64,000 nt of DNA, from contig NZ_CP028487.1 in the NCBI RefSeq assembly GCF_003048255.1, positions 4,836,001 to 4,900,000 of the forward strand, in the 5' to 3' direction. Position numbers and translations under genes: made by a program. The notes under the pieces are model-generated. The model saw nothing but the letters and a program-made list of their open reading frames with translations. It was not told the DNA's origin and did no database searches. Position 1 is the stretch's first letter. Each line of letters begins with the position of its first letter. Shown in pieces: positions 31,391 through 42,501 of this stretch. Source of the DNA: Yersinia massiliensis. GTDB lineage: Bacteria; Pseudomonadota; Gammaproteobacteria; Enterobacterales; Enterobacteriaceae.

Positions 31391-33082
31391 TTATATGACA
31401 GGCTGTGGATGTCGGCTTGGTGCCTGACACCAATTGTTTTGTTCATTTATCCCACCATCCGGCGAGGTGTAGCCCAAACAACCTAAAATAGAATCAAACA
31501 GTTCAACATGACGGTGCGTTTTACCCACACGCTGTTCTGCTTGTAGTTGCTCAAAGGCAGCGAGGTGCTCGGGTTGAGCCAAAAATTTATCTGAAGCCCA
31601 CACCATTAATGGCACTCGGAATTGCTCTGGAGGGGCCATTTCACGCGGCGTACCGTGGAAGTGAGTATTATCATCGATAGACTCACCGTGATCGGCGGCA
31701 TAAAACACTAATGCCTTTTTTTGCCTCATTTCGTCGATAACATTGGCGATAAATGAGTCGGTGTATAACACACTGTTATCAAATGCATTGAGCAGTTGCT
31801 GCTTGCTACAAAAATCATCCACCCCCATACATTCTGGCTGATAGCGAGCATAACTGCGGGGATAACGCTGGGAATAGAGATAGTGGGAGCCTTTGGTATG
31901 CAGAATAACCAAATGCTTTCCTTGCGGATAACGCCCCAGTGACTCTTTCAACTCATCAACCAGTAGCATGTCATCTACAGGTTTATCATCGTTACGCTTC
32001 TCTGAAGCGATAAGCTCGCGGAATGAATAATTATCGGTGTTGGTATTATTGTAGAACCACATCTCACTCTGCATGGCGAACAGCTCAGAAGTGAACCCCA
32101 ATGATTTCATCACTGAGAATATATTTTGTTCTTTCAATGTGCGCTGCGGGTTATCTTCCGCACCACCTTCACGTACAAACATGCAGCGCAGTGATAATTT
32201 CGTGGAGGTATCGCACGATGTACCACGAAAAGCGACCAAATTCTTCTCTTTGCTTAATCGCGGAGTGGTGTCACGTGAATACCCCAACAGGCCCATATGA
32301 TCCCAGCGGGTTGTTTCACCAATGATAAACACCACATAGGTGTCATCAATGCCTGCGGGGGCCACATAAGTATGGTGCTCAGCTGGATCATACAGCGTTG
32401 CCGCATCATATCTTTCGTTGTATTGCGTATATGCGTATAACCCCAGCGCGGCCAACCAGTTAGAGGGTAGGTATGAGTGAGCCACTACGCCACCATAGCT
32501 GGGTAAATCTACCGTTTGCAGTTGCTCATTGGCCGCTTGCACTTTATCTAGATAACGAAGGGGCAACCAAACTAGCGCCACTGCCACTATCATCAACAAA
32601 ATCGGCCTCATACGCTGACCGGGTGTCTTGCATTGCTCAAGTAGGGTTAAGCGCAGAGTATTTTTCCAGATCAGCAGCAGCGGCATAGCGCTGACCAGCA
32701 CCATCCAGATAACAAAATGCAACCCAATCACTTCTTTGGAAAGATCGGTATCAGTAGTTAAAACGGAAATCACTATGCCGTAGCCAATGACGACATTGAA
32801 AAAAGTCATGTAATAGCTGGCAGCAACAGAAATAAGCACCAAGAGAGTCGCGACAACACGATAAAACCACCGCCCACCGAGTGAAATCACCCGCATCACA
32901 AAAAAGGTAAACAGGATAATGGCCATCACTTCAATGATAGCGGTCACGACTTTTATCCCTTGGATACCTTGGCTAAAGGAGTCAAAACGACGATAAAAGA
33001 CAGAGATATTCAAGAAAATGCCAATATAAACAGCCAACAACAAAGAAATACTTTGCTGTGATAAAGATTTTACTCTGTCCAT
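31391..33082 (-). CDS. eptB: Kdo2-lipid A phosphoethanolamine transferase
   Basis: EptB adds phosphoethanolamine to the outer Kdo of LPS, reducing surface negative charge. From ATG 33082 (MDRVKSLSQQSISLLLAVYIG) it has 563 residues, the E. coli length; five N-terminal membrane spans (about 10-190) are followed by a periplasmic sulfatase-fold domain with the metal/nucleophile motif FIIGETTRWDH and the ADHGES motif, ending in CLGYTSPDGGINEQNNWC. An in-frame GTG at 33106 is unlikely. It links this region to the LPS-core genes at the window start. Confidence 0.95.
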   Translation of the reverse strand: MDRVKSLSQQSISLLLAVYIGIFLNISVFYRRFDSFSQGIQGIKVVTAIIEVMAIILFTFFVMRVISLGGRWFYRVVATLLVLISVAASYYMTFFNVVIGYGIVISVLTTDTDLSKEVIGLHFVIWMVLVSAMPLLLIWKNTLRLTLLEQCKTPGQRMRPILLMIVAVALVWLPLRYLDKVQAANEQLQTVDLPSYGGVVAHSYLPSNWLAALGLYAYTQYNERYDAATLYDPAEHHTYVAPAGIDDTYVVFIIGETTRWDHMGLLGYSRDTTPRLSKEKNLVAFRGTSCDTSTKLSLRCMFVREGGAEDNPQRTLKEQNIFSVMKSLGFTSELFAMQSEMWFYNNTNTDNYSFRELIASEKRNDDKPVDDMLLVDELKESLGRYPQGKHLVILHTKGSHYLYSQRYPRSYARYQPECMGVDDFCSKQQLLNAFDNSVLYTDSFIANVIDEMRQKKALVFYAADHGESIDDNTHFHGTPREMAPPEQFRVPLMVWASDKFLAQPEHLAAFEQLQAEQRVGKTHRHVELFDSILGCLGYTSPDGGINEQNNWCQAPSRHPQPVI

Positions 33083-33356
33083 AAAACGCCCGGTCTCCAG
33101 AGACACTATTTGAGGCTTGAATCAATCAGACAATGAACCCTCTATCAGGTTCAGTGTGATATCAATAAGCAGGCTATAGATTTTTCGCGAGAAATATCTT
33201 AACAACTCTCAACGGTCCTGTCCGCGAGCTAACGCAAACTCTCCATAGCAGATATGGGCTTAACCTTCCTAAATCAGTGTAGAACGAGGCAGCATGTACG
33301 AGGGCGAAGAACAGCCCACAAGAAAAGTCTTATGGGCTTGCGAGGCAGGAACTGGC

Positions 33357-33782
33357 TTATTTAATATTGAGTGTGACGTCGATATTGCCACGAGTAGCAT
33401 TGGAATAAGGGCATACAATATGCGCTTTCTTCACTAAATCATCAGCCACGCTTCGTTCAATTCCCGGCAAGCTGATATCGAGTTGAACCTCAATACCAAA
33501 GCCCGTTGGAATGGCACCAATACCGACAGTCCCTTCAATGTTGGCATCATCAGGAATTTTAATTTTTTCTTTTGATGCAACAAACTTCAGTGCGCCAAGA
33601 AAGCAGGCAGAGTAACCCGCAGCAAACAGTTGTTCAGGATTCGTCACCGCACCACCTGCGCCCCCCATTTCTTTTGGTACGCCCAACTTCACATCCAATA
33701 CGCCATCAGAGGAGGTTGCTCGGCCGTCACGGCCGCCAGTGGCTTTAGCTTTGGCGCGATATACGACTTTTTCGATAGACAT
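33357..33782 (-). CDS. ohr: Organic hydroperoxide reductase (Ohr)
   Basis: This 141-residue OsmC/Ohr-family protein reduces organic hydroperoxides using a cysteine pair: peroxidatic C60 in YSACFLGAL and resolving C124 in [11 protein letters not shown]. Arg-18 and Glu-50 of the Ohr active site are also present ([18 protein letters not shown]), which fits Ohr better than OsmC. No ohrR regulator lies next to it. The 250-base gap to eptB shows no gene. Confidence 0.93.
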   Translation of the reverse strand: MSIEKVVYRAKAKATGGRDGRATSSDGVLDVKLGVPKEMGGAGGAVTNPEQLFAAGYSACFLGALKFVASKEKIKIPDDANIEGTVGIGAIPTGFGIEVQLDISLPGIERSVADDLVKKAHIVCPYSNATRGNIDVTLNIK

Positions 33783-33848
33783 AGTGCTTTCCTTTCAGGG
33801 TCAATGAAGATGAAGAACAGGTACAACGTGAAAGTATGGCACTCATAT

Positions 33849-33875
33849 GAAAAAGCCCCCAATTTTGGGGGCTTC
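33849..33875 (-). terminator. Terminator of the lipase-like gene
   Basis: On the minus strand GCCCCCAAAATTGGGGGC is followed by five T residues, 30 bases after the stop of the hydrolase gene and before ohr. Confidence 0.85.
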
Positions 33876-33904
33876 AAAAGTCATCTTACCGCGCGGGTTA
33901 TCAA

Positions 33905-35368
33905 TTACTGCGCTGGGGCATCAATTTTATCGTCGATTCGCTGCAACATATAGGGATAGAACGGGTTGGACGAAATTCGCATCAAGGAATCCAGCCCCAC
34001 CACCAGCACAGCACGTTCACCGCGCGCAGCAAACGTACCCAAACTGATACCGTACTGGTCCCGCGGCTCAGGATAGCGACCATACAATGAATCACTCATC
34101 GGGAATGGTAACGCAACATGAGACAACGAGAATATATCAGGCGGATATATCAAACCTGTTGGCACAGTAGTCTCATTGGTTTGACCCGCCAGTGTTGTTA
34201 TTGCAACGGTCTCATTACTTTGCGGAGAAACGTTGGTAATCACCGTTGTACTGTAATTACGTGGTGGCGGTGGCAATAAGCGAGCCAGTGCGGTGTAAGA
34301 AGAGTTTCTCAGTAATGGGCCGAAGCTGGCAGCACGGTTCAAATCAAACAGTACTACTTCGCTGCCATTTTTTGGTAAGTGATTATAGAGCGCTGTCACC
34401 ACGGCACGGGTACTGACGGTTGAATCCATTAATGACTGGAACGTCAGAATTGGAGGAAGCTCTTCCATCTTATTGTTTCTGGAATCACGTGCAATTTGCT
34501 GCTGCAATACGGACGTCAGTAAATAAGATTGGCGAGCAGCATTCACTGGGAATGAGTTGTACTTGAACGGGTTAAACTCAGGCACGATCCCTAACCAAGC
34601 TGCTTTAGCAAAGGCTGGGAAGATAGCCGGCCAGCCTGCAATACCAGCAAAACGCGCAAAACTCGTCACACCGATCATCGGGGATATCAATATTACCCGC
34701 TCAGGTTTCGCCAGTGCGGGGTCATCTAATGAGTCCAGTGTGTATTTCATCGCCAGTGCGCCGCCATTGGAGAAACCAACAACATGCAAAGGTAAATCTG
34801 GGCCACTCAGTGTTTTAGCTTCTCGAACAGCCAAACGTGTGGCGGCTAACCAATCCTGCCATTCAACATCGGTCAAAGCACCCGGTACAGAACCATGAGC
34901 GGGTAAACGGATACCGATAGCAACATAGCCACGCTGACGATAATTTTCAGCGATATGGCGCAAGCTATAGGGGGTATCCGTTAAACCATGCAGTAATACC
35001 ACGGCACCTTTAGGTTTCCCATCGGGCTGCAGAATATAAGAACGATTCCAGTCGTTTTTAAAACTTGGTGGATAAATCGAGCTGCCAGAATAGTAACGGT
35101 TTAGTGGAATCTCCGTTCTTGGTTCCAGTTTTTCAGTTACATTTTTCCGAACTTCATCAAAAATATTATTTTCAGCTTTCATGTAATCCGCCCAACTGGC
35201 TTTATCAATCTCAGCCGCGCGCATTTCATGTGGAACAAAAGTGTGCCAAAGCTCTAGCTTCGGACCACGCTGTGTATCGTAAATTCGGATTGCCAGTATG
35301 GTAACGGAAATTACCACCAAGACTAGAATAATCCGTTTAATCCACCGCTTAATGGCTATGGAAAGCAT
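33905..35368 (-). CDS. Membrane-anchored alpha/beta hydrolase (lipase-like)
   Basis: The 487-residue protein has an N-terminal membrane anchor (residues 12-27) and an alpha/beta-hydrolase domain starting near GAVVLLHGLTDTPYSLR. The nucleophile elbow is GFSNGG near residue 195, with the HGLTD oxyanion segment before it. It resembles monoacylglycerol-lipase-like serine hydrolases, but the substrate is unknown. A proline-rich segment (LPPPPRNYS) interrupts the C-terminal half. It stands alone, with its own terminator. Confidence 0.72.
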   Translation of the reverse strand: MLSIAIKRWIKRIILVLVVISVTILAIRIYDTQRGPKLELWHTFVPHEMRAAEIDKASWADYMKAENNIFDEVRKNVTEKLEPRTEIPLNRYYSGSSIYPPSFKNDWNRSYILQPDGKPKGAVVLLHGLTDTPYSLRHIAENYRQRGYVAIGIRLPAHGSVPGALTDVEWQDWLAATRLAVREAKTLSGPDLPLHVVGFSNGGALAMKYTLDSLDDPALAKPERVILISPMIGVTSFARFAGIAGWPAIFPAFAKAAWLGIVPEFNPFKYNSFPVNAARQSYLLTSVLQQQIARDSRNNKMEELPPILTFQSLMDSTVSTRAVVTALYNHLPKNGSEVVLFDLNRAASFGPLLRNSSYTALARLLPPPPRNYSTTVITNVSPQSNETVAITTLAGQTNETTVPTGLIYPPDIFSLSHVALPFPMSDSLYGRYPEPRDQYGISLGTFAARGERAVLVVGLDSLMRISSNPFYPYMLQRIDDKIDAPAQ

Positions 35369-35793
35369 GATCCGTTACTCCGTAGGTCTATATTTTTTTT
35401 ACAATTGAGGCCAGTTTATCACCATCTGGCGATGCTGCTACTTTAAACGCAAAATATTCTCTTGGTATAGAGTGCGATATAAATAAATCAGTATGTGGTT
35501 ATTGTTGTCAATTGAATACCGACGATCCGCTTCATTATGCGATATATCTTGCGTATAACGACGGTATTAAATATGCCTGTGGAATTAAAAATATCTGATT
35601 TAATCTTGTGTTGTGGCAATGTTGAGATAATCATGCTGACCAATCAATTAATGACTTTGGTTATCATTCTTGGTTTTCATTTTAATACTACACCTAATAT
35701 AAGACTTAATTTGTGAAGAGTAATCCGTTACTCAGAATGAATAATCTTAACCGCTGAATGCACTATCAGCGGCTAAGCTGTGCATTCTCCCCG
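35369..35793. other. Spacer between hydrolase and permease genes
   Basis: No gene is seen in these 425 bases. The left part is upstream sequence of the hydrolase gene. A perfect 8-base inverted repeat (gaatgcac...gtgcattc, 35756-35787) just after the permease stop can fold but has no T-run. Confidence 0.45.
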
Positions 35794-37191
35794 TTAGGCT
35801 TCGCTGCTTTCAACTTGCGGTTGGGGAACAGACGTGGGCGATTTACGCAACCAAATCCACCATGCCAGCGTCATTAAGGCAACCCATGCCAAACCGACAT
35901 ACATGGCAATGCGAGTCGCGGGGAAATACCCCAGAACGATAATGATGAAAGCCATAAAGAGAATGGTCAGTATAGGGGCGACTGGCCAAAACGGGACAGG
36001 GAAAGCAAGCTTGGCGACACTCTCCTTACTCATCTTGCGGCGCATGGCCACTTGCGACACTAAAATCATTAGCCATACCCAAACGGTAGCGAAAGTCGCA
36101 ATTGAGGCAATAATTAGGAACACATTTTTTGGAATAAGGTAGTTCAGCACCACACCGCATAGCAGCGCAATCGCCATCACTAAGATGGTCATCCAAGGCA
36201 CGCCATTACGTGTCAGGCGGCTAAAACACTTGGGTGCTAGCCCTTCTTGCGCCATGCCATACATCATACGACCCGCGCCGTAGATATCGCTATTGATCGC
36301 TGAGATGGCCGCACTGATCACCACCAGATTTAGAATATTCGCTGCGGAGCTGATCCCTAAACTGCTGAAAATCGCCACAAAAGGACTGCCATTTTGCCCA
36401 ATGCTATTCCATGGATAGATCGCCATCAGAACAAAGAGCGTTAAAACATAGAATAAAAGAATACGTACTGGCACGGTGTTAATGGCGCGTGGTAATACTT
36501 TTTCCGGGTTTTTTGCTTCGCTGGCCGTCACGCCGATAATTTCAATACCACCAAAAGCAAACATAACAACCGCAAACGAGGCAATCACCCCCGTCAGTCC
36601 ATTGGGCATAAACCCTTGATGCGACCATAGATTACTAACACCAGTGCTCTCATGACCGGCACCAAAACCAAACATCATAATGCCAAACCCAGCAGCGATC
36701 ATGGCAATAATCGCCGTCACTTTGAGCAGCGATAACCAGAACTCCATCTCACCAAAGACTTTAACTGAGCAGAGATTCAGCGCACCGATAAAGAAGATGA
36801 TACTCAGCACCCAAACCCACTGTGGGGCATCTGGGAACCACAATCCCATATAGATACCAAATGCAGTGACATCGGCCAGCGCCACGATAATCATCTCAAA
36901 GGTATAGGTCCAGCCGGTCAGAAAACCCGCCAGTGGCCCAAGATAACGACTGGCATAATGACCAAATGAACCCGCAACCGGATCATGCACCGCCATTTCA
37001 CCGAGTGCACGCATCACCATAAATACTGCTGCACCGCCAATCAAATAGGCGAGTAGGACTGCTGGTCCCGCCAAACGAATAGCTTCGGCAGAACCATAAA
37101 ATAAACCCGTACCAATGGCGGAACCTAATGCCATGAACCGGATATGTCGCGCACTAAGGCCGCGTTTGAGCGTGGATGAATCATTCTTCAT
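35794..37191 (-). CDS. Amino-acid permease (ProY/HutT-like)
   Basis: This 465-residue amino acid-polyamine-organocation permease has 12 predicted spans and begins [20 protein letters not shown]. It carries the family motif [15 protein letters not shown] and closely resembles E. coli ProY. It follows hutU-hutH on the same strand 104 bases after hutH, so a role as histidine (or urocanate) permease HutT is plausible; the sequence alone does not fix the substrate. A longer in-frame start at 37272 is unsupported. Confidence 0.85.
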   Translation of the reverse strand: MKNDSSTLKRGLSARHIRFMALGSAIGTGLFYGSAEAIRLAGPAVLLAYLIGGAAVFMVMRALGEMAVHDPVAGSFGHYASRYLGPLAGFLTGWTYTFEMIIVALADVTAFGIYMGLWFPDAPQWVWVLSIIFFIGALNLCSVKVFGEMEFWLSLLKVTAIIAMIAAGFGIMMFGFGAGHESTGVSNLWSHQGFMPNGLTGVIASFAVVMFAFGGIEIIGVTASEAKNPEKVLPRAINTVPVRILLFYVLTLFVLMAIYPWNSIGQNGSPFVAIFSSLGISSAANILNLVVISAAISAINSDIYGAGRMMYGMAQEGLAPKCFSRLTRNGVPWMTILVMAIALLCGVVLNYLIPKNVFLIIASIATFATVWVWLMILVSQVAMRRKMSKESVAKLAFPVPFWPVAPILTILFMAFIIIVLGYFPATRIAMYVGLAWVALMTLAWWIWLRKSPTSVPQPQVESSEA

Positions 37192-37295
37192 GGTACATTC
37201 TCGCAAGATTTGTGCCCTTTCAGGCAGAGGTTCAGAGAGGGCGATCCCGCGAACGGGATCACCTATAGGCAAAAAATATTGCTGCTTTTTATTTA

Positions 37296-38828
37296 TTAGA
37301 GGCTAGGTAAGACATGCGGAGGCATCAGTTCGTTCATATGACGTTGTGCAATCAACTGGCTTGCTGCTTCAATATCTGGAGCAAAGAAGCGGTCTTTTTC
37401 GTAATAGGCTACATGCTGGCGCAATAACTGACGCGCCGGCTCCAGTGCATCCGACGTCTTCAAGCCTTTGCGCAAATCTAATCCCTGACACGCAGCCAGC
37501 CATTCAACGGCTAAAATGCCGCGTACATTTTCAGCCATTTCCCATAAGCGTTTACCGGCACGAGGAGCCATAGAAACATGGTCTTCCTGATTGGCTGAAG
37601 TCGGAATACTGTCAACACTGGAAGGGAAGGCTAACCCTTTATTCTCGCTGGTGAGTGCAGCTGCGGTGACTTGCGCAATCATAAAGCCAGAGTTGACTCC
37701 GCCGTTCTCCACCAAAAATGGCGGTAACTGCGACATATGTTTATCCATCAATAACGAAATACGGCGCTCTGATAATGAACCCATTTCGGCCAACGCCAAT
37801 GCTAAATTATCCGCTGCCATGGCCACAGGTTCAGCATGGAAGTTACCACCAGAAAGCACATCACCTTGCTCAGCAAATACCAGAGGGTTATCGGATACCG
37901 CGTTAGATTCAATAGCCAGCACCTCTGCAGCCTGACGCATTTGGGTTAGGCAAGCACCCATCACCTGAGGCTGACAACGTAGAGAGTATGGATCCTGTAC
38001 TTTGTCACAATTACGATGAGACTCTGACACTTCACTGCGATCACCTAACAGATGGCGGTAAGTGCTTGCAGCATCAATCTGCCCTCGCTGGCCGCGCACC
38101 GCATGAATACGGGCATCAAATGGATTACGGGAGCCTAAGGCGGCTTCAACCGTCAAGCTGCCAAAAACAGACGCGGCAGCATAGAGATCTTCCGCCTCAA
38201 ATAAGCCACGCAGTGCGTAAGCGGTAGAAACCTGCGTGCCATTAAGCAGCGCTAACCCTTCTTTCGCCGCCAATGTGAGTGGCTGTAGGCCCGCTTTTGC
38301 CAGCGCGCTACGGGCATCTAACCATTCGCCTTGATAGCGAGCCTTGCCCTCACCTAATAGCAACAGGCTCATATGGGCCAATGGGGCCAAATCCCCTGAC
38401 GCTCCCACCGAACCTTTTAATGGAATATGTGGATAAACCTCGGCATTAACCAACGCGATAAGCGCCTGAATGACCTCAAGGCGAATACCCGAAAAGCCGC
38501 GAGCCAAGCTATTGATTTTAAGCACCAAAATCAGGCGCACAATGGCATCATCATTGGCCTCTCCGACGCCAGCGGCATGAGAAAGCACGATCGAGCGTTG
38601 CAGGTTTTCCAAATCTTCCGTGGCAATACGCGTTGATGCCAACAAACCGAAGCCAGTGTTGATGCCATAGGCGGTGCGTTTCTCGGCTAATATGGCTTGT
38701 ACACAATCAACACTCTGTTGAATCGGTGCATGCGCACTTTCATCAAGAGAGATCTTCACTGGATGCAGGAAGATATGCCGTAAATCCGCCAGAGTCATTT
38801 GGCCTGGGCGCAGTGTCATCGTTTCCAT
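37296..38828 (-). CDS. hutH: Histidine ammonia-lyase
   Basis: HutH removes ammonia from histidine to give urocanate, the first step of histidine use. The autocatalytic MIO cofactor tripeptide Ala-Ser-Gly lies in [14 protein letters not shown] at about residues 143-145, and YGINTGFG with its catalytic Tyr is present. ATG 38828 (METMTLRPG) gives 510 residues, the usual length; an earlier ATG at 38852 overlaps the hutU stop as ATGA behind a GGGGAAA site and would add eight residues. Either way it is coupled to hutU. Confidence 0.95.
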   Translation of the reverse strand: METMTLRPGQMTLADLRHIFLHPVKISLDESAHAPIQQSVDCVQAILAEKRTAYGINTGFGLLASTRIATEDLENLQRSIVLSHAAGVGEANDDAIVRLILVLKINSLARGFSGIRLEVIQALIALVNAEVYPHIPLKGSVGASGDLAPLAHMSLLLLGEGKARYQGEWLDARSALAKAGLQPLTLAAKEGLALLNGTQVSTAYALRGLFEAEDLYAAASVFGSLTVEAALGSRNPFDARIHAVRGQRGQIDAASTYRHLLGDRSEVSESHRNCDKVQDPYSLRCQPQVMGACLTQMRQAAEVLAIESNAVSDNPLVFAEQGDVLSGGNFHAEPVAMAADNLALALAEMGSLSERRISLLMDKHMSQLPPFLVENGGVNSGFMIAQVTAAALTSENKGLAFPSSVDSIPTSANQEDHVSMAPRAGKRLWEMAENVRGILAVEWLAACQGLDLRKGLKTSDALEPARQLLRQHVAYYEKDRFFAPDIEAASQLIAQRHMNELMPPHVLPSL

Positions 38829-38848
38829 GGTTGGATTGATTCCTGTTT

Positions 38849-40540
38849 TCATGAACGTTTCCCCTGAGTTGCGGCAACCATTGGCAGATTTAATCCTTGC
38901 TCTTGGGCACATTGAATAGCGATATCATAGCCTGCATCGGCATGACGCATGACGCCCGTTGCCGGATCATTATGTAACACCCGAGCGATACGTTCAGCGG
39001 CTTCATCGCTACCATCACACACCACCACCATGCCAGAATGTTGAGAGAAGCCCATCCCGACGCCACCACCATGATGCAATGACACCCAAGTCGCACCACT
39101 CGCCGTATTGAGCAGTGCATTCAGTAATGGCCAATCAGATACAGCATCAGAGCCATCTTTCATGGCTTCCGTTTCACGGTTAGGACTGGAGACTGATCCA
39201 GAGTCCAGATGGTCACGGCCAATCACAATGGGAGCCGACAATTCACCACTGCGCACCATTTCGTTGAAAGCCAAACCTAATTTTGCTCGCTGGCCCAATC
39301 CAACCCAACAAATCCGTGCTGGTAGACCTTGGAAACTGATACGTTCGCGGGCCATATCGAGCCAATGATGCAAGTGTTCATCATCAGGGATCAGCTCTTT
39401 AACCTTAGCATCCGTCTTATAAATATCTTCTGCGTCACCAGAGAGTGCCGCCCAGCGGAATGGGCCGATACCGCGACAGAATAATGGCCGAATATAGGCA
39501 GGGACAAAACCAGGGAAATCAAATGCATGAGTAACACCCATATCCTGTGCCATTTGACGAATATTATTGCCGTAATCGAACGTCGGGATACCCATGTTGT
39601 GGAAGGCCAACATCGCTTCGACATGCTCTGCCATCGATGCTTTAGCCGCGTTCACCACCAAGATAGGTTCACTTTGAGCACGCTGACGATACTGTTCCCA
39701 ACTCCAACCTTTTGGTAAATAACCATTCAATGGGTCATGAGCACTGGTCTGGTCGGTCACCATGTCAGGTCGTACACCACGGCGAACTAATTCCGGTAAA
39801 ATTTCAGCCGCATTACCGCATAAAGCGATAGAAACGGCTTCACCCGCAGCGGTATATTTTTTGATGCGTGCTAGTGCATCATCCAGATCGGCAGCTTGTT
39901 CATCGACATAACGGGTTTTTAAGCGAAAATCGATGCGGCTCTGTTGGCACTCAATATTTAAGGAACAGGCTCCCGCTAACGTTGCTGCCAGCGGCTGTGC
40001 CCCCCCCATACCGCCTAACCCTGCAGTAAGCACCCAACGCCCTTTCAGGTCACCACCAAAATGCTGCCGACCCGCTTCGACGAATGTTTCATAGGTACCC
40101 TGCACAATGCCTTGGCTACCGATATAGATCCAACTACCCGCGGTCATTTGGCCGTACATCGCCAACCCTTTAGCGTCCAGTTCGTTAAAGTGTTCCCAAT
40201 TAGCCCAATGAGGGACTAAATTTGAGTTGGCAATCAATACTCTAGGCGCATTACTGTGGGTTTTAAAGACACCGACAGGTTTACCAGACTGGATCAATAA
40301 GGTCTCATCGTCATTTAAGTGTGTCAGACTTTCTACAATCTGGTCATAGCACTCCCAATTGCGGGCTGCGCGGCCAATACCGCCGTAAACCACTAATTCT
40401 TTAGGATTCTCAGCCACTTCAGGATCAAGGTTATTCATCAACATACGCAACGGGGCTTCTGTAAACCAACTTTTTGCAGTCAGTTTTGTTCCACGAGCGG
40501 CTCTAATCTCATTATCACGAAATCTGTTTTGGGCAGTCAC
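38849..40540 (-). CDS. hutU: Urocanate hydratase
   Basis: HutU converts urocanate to imidazolonepropionate with NAD+ as an electrophilic cofactor. The chosen GTG 40540 ([11 protein letters not shown]), seven bases after AAGGA, gives 563 residues, the Yersinia length. Family landmarks are [12 protein letters not shown], the Rossmann loop [12 protein letters not shown] and [16 protein letters not shown]. It is first in a hutU-hutH-permease operon. The remaining pathway genes (hutI, hutG) and the repressor hutC are not in the window. Confidence 0.95.
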   Translation of the reverse strand: MTAQNRFRDNEIRAARGTKLTAKSWFTEAPLRMLMNNLDPEVAENPKELVVYGGIGRAARNWECYDQIVESLTHLNDDETLLIQSGKPVGVFKTHSNAPRVLIANSNLVPHWANWEHFNELDAKGLAMYGQMTAGSWIYIGSQGIVQGTYETFVEAGRQHFGGDLKGRWVLTAGLGGMGGAQPLAATLAGACSLNIECQQSRIDFRLKTRYVDEQAADLDDALARIKKYTAAGEAVSIALCGNAAEILPELVRRGVRPDMVTDQTSAHDPLNGYLPKGWSWEQYRQRAQSEPILVVNAAKASMAEHVEAMLAFHNMGIPTFDYGNNIRQMAQDMGVTHAFDFPGFVPAYIRPLFCRGIGPFRWAALSGDAEDIYKTDAKVKELIPDDEHLHHWLDMARERISFQGLPARICWVGLGQRAKLGLAFNEMVRSGELSAPIVIGRDHLDSGSVSSPNRETEAMKDGSDAVSDWPLLNALLNTASGATWVSLHHGGGVGMGFSQHSGMVVVCDGSDEAAERIARVLHNDPATGVMRHADAGYDIAIQCAQEQGLNLPMVAATQGKRS

Positions 40541-40599
40541 GGCAATTTCCTTCAACCAGTTTTTCAGGTGTCGACGACATTACTTCTCTTGAGCTTTTA

Positions 40600-40623
40600 T
40601 TAACATATACTCGTATAGACAAG
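40600..40623 (-). promoter_or_regulatory. Putative HutC-type operator and promoter of hutU
   Basis: The 14-mer ctcgtatagacaag at 40610-40623 resembles the HutC operator CTTGTATGTACAAG (about 11 of 14). On the minus strand the same bases contain TTGTCT, a possible -35 element, with an AT-rich stretch about 17 bases on. It lies some 70 bases before the hutU start. The assignment is by resemblance only. Confidence 0.4.
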
Positions 40624-41120
40624 TACAATCAAGCTCAAGGAAAACGCCAATAAAACGGCAGAAACATCAAAATGAAATCAGGGAATAACCTTAATTATTA
40701 ATTGGTTATAATTGATATCATTTTGAATTAATGTATAGCAGAAGGATTTTTGACGTGTTTTTCTCTATGAAATCAGCATAAAATTGGTGTGTTTTTGCGC
40801 ACGAAGTCACATATAATTCACATGGATTTTACATTGCGACACCTTTATTGAGTAATACATCGCAGCTAAAACACCGTTCAATATCGCCTAAATCAATATC
40901 AAAAACTAATATGTTGATATATCTCACACAAATTAAAGCCGCGATAGAAATTCGTCAAAATACGTATTTTAGCTTGGATAAGAAGATAAGAAGGTCAGTA
41001 ACTATAGAGGTGAGGTTAATTTCGGTGTCGAAAAAGAGTTGATGATATCTCTCCATTTAAGTCAGACTAAAAACAACCTTAATATATAATGAGTTACATA
41101 ATAACTGGCACTAAAATGAT

Positions 41121-41152
41121 AAAAGCCCTGACTGTGTTAGCCAGGGCTTTTA
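41121..41152. terminator. Orphan bidirectional terminator
   Basis: Arms aaagccctg and cagggcttt around actgtgttagc, with A/T runs on both sides, make a symmetric intrinsic terminator. No annotated gene ends here in either direction. Confidence 0.75.
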
Positions 41153-42501
41153 AGGTACTACAAATTTAAAATTAAACATTAATCAACTTAATAACGTATT
41201 ACTTATCTACGTACTGTTTATATCGATGTACATGTTTCTACAGGAATTTTTTGTTTAGTGTTAACTCTCCCTCCAATATTTTAACTGAATGGTAACAATT
41301 CCTGCTTAATTCATTTCAGTCATGCCTATGATAAGACAGACTAAATTAGTACATCCCCTCGCGATATATACTCTTGTTACATGGCTTTAACTCTCGTCGC
41401 GATATTCTCGATCTCATACTCACGTACACAAATCGCGAACATTACTATTAACAACAAAGCCTTAACTCATCGCGTTATCGTCCACAGAATGCGATTGTAA
41501 AGATTTACTGCGTGGCCTTAAAGCATCATCACAATGGTCATTTATAAAAAAACCGCCGTGAATCTCACATAAAAAAGTATTTCGTGACCTTTATCGCATT
41601 ATTTAAATCGTGCTACATGGACACCGGCTAAATAAAAATTTCGTTACTCATTGCACCGGTGTTAAATTCCAATCTACTTGTTCTACATGAGATGTCAATA
41701 CTGTTTTTAAGTACATGGTTTTATTATCAGCATGAGAAAATGATAATGTTTTACACCAACTTTAATTGAGTTTTAATTCATTATCTTAGCGTCATAGTTC
41801 TCAATCATCCGTGATAGCGTGACTGTAATGCTGGGCTTAACTTAATCTTGTTCAAAGGAAAGTGGCAAACAACTTAGATATGATGTTTTTCTACCTTTAG
41901 GCTTATTTGAGTTAATGAGATCTTTGCTAATATCTTTCAGTCATTAAGACTGCCAATATTGTGCGAAGCACCACGACATGATTAACATAATAAGAAAGCA
42001 AGTGATTGAGAAGCGTGACAACAAACACAGGCTATCTTAATCAACTCAGTCACGATGACTTATATCGGGTTTTAACGTTTTTTTGAAGTGAGAAGCCCTA
42101 ATTACAGATTCCCCATACTTTAGTGCCACTAATCCATAAAAACGGTATATCTACCCTCTCGCACACTGAAACAAGCCGCCAGTATCTCTTTTGAGAATTT
42201 CCTCAAAAGAGCATAACAACATAAAAAACATCGTGTTTTATTATATTTTTCATGCTTAACTTTCGTTCTATGCCACACTGTTAGAGTAGAAATAACAATT
42301 AATATGATTATGACTACTATCTAATGTCAGGTATGCAAAAATTACACATATACTTTATCAGTATCAGTCGGGTGGTCTCGATAGCATCACACGACAGAGG
42401 CTAGAATTATCACAAAAAACCAAGTGGGCCAGGGATGAGCTATTTTTAATGACTGGCTAAGGTAACTAAAAGACACATAGATATTTTTTGGGGGATCGCG
42501 C

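Larger units (their letters stand above)
40541..42501. other. Two-kilobase gene-poor region upstream of rpfR
   Basis: Apart from the hutU promoter I find no gene in almost 2 kb. It is AT-rich with stops in all frames. A plus-strand frame of 64 codons (40848-41042) has atypical composition and no ribosome-binding site of note. A good bidirectional terminator at 41121-41152 implies that something short is transcribed toward it. The last 300 bases must hold the rpfR promoter. Confidence 0.5.

Noticed and set aside
40848..41042. 64-codon plus-strand frame in the gene-poor region
   Set aside because: Lys/Ser/Ile-rich product from AT-rich DNA, no clear ribosome-binding site; kept only as part of a possible small transcript before the terminator at 41121.
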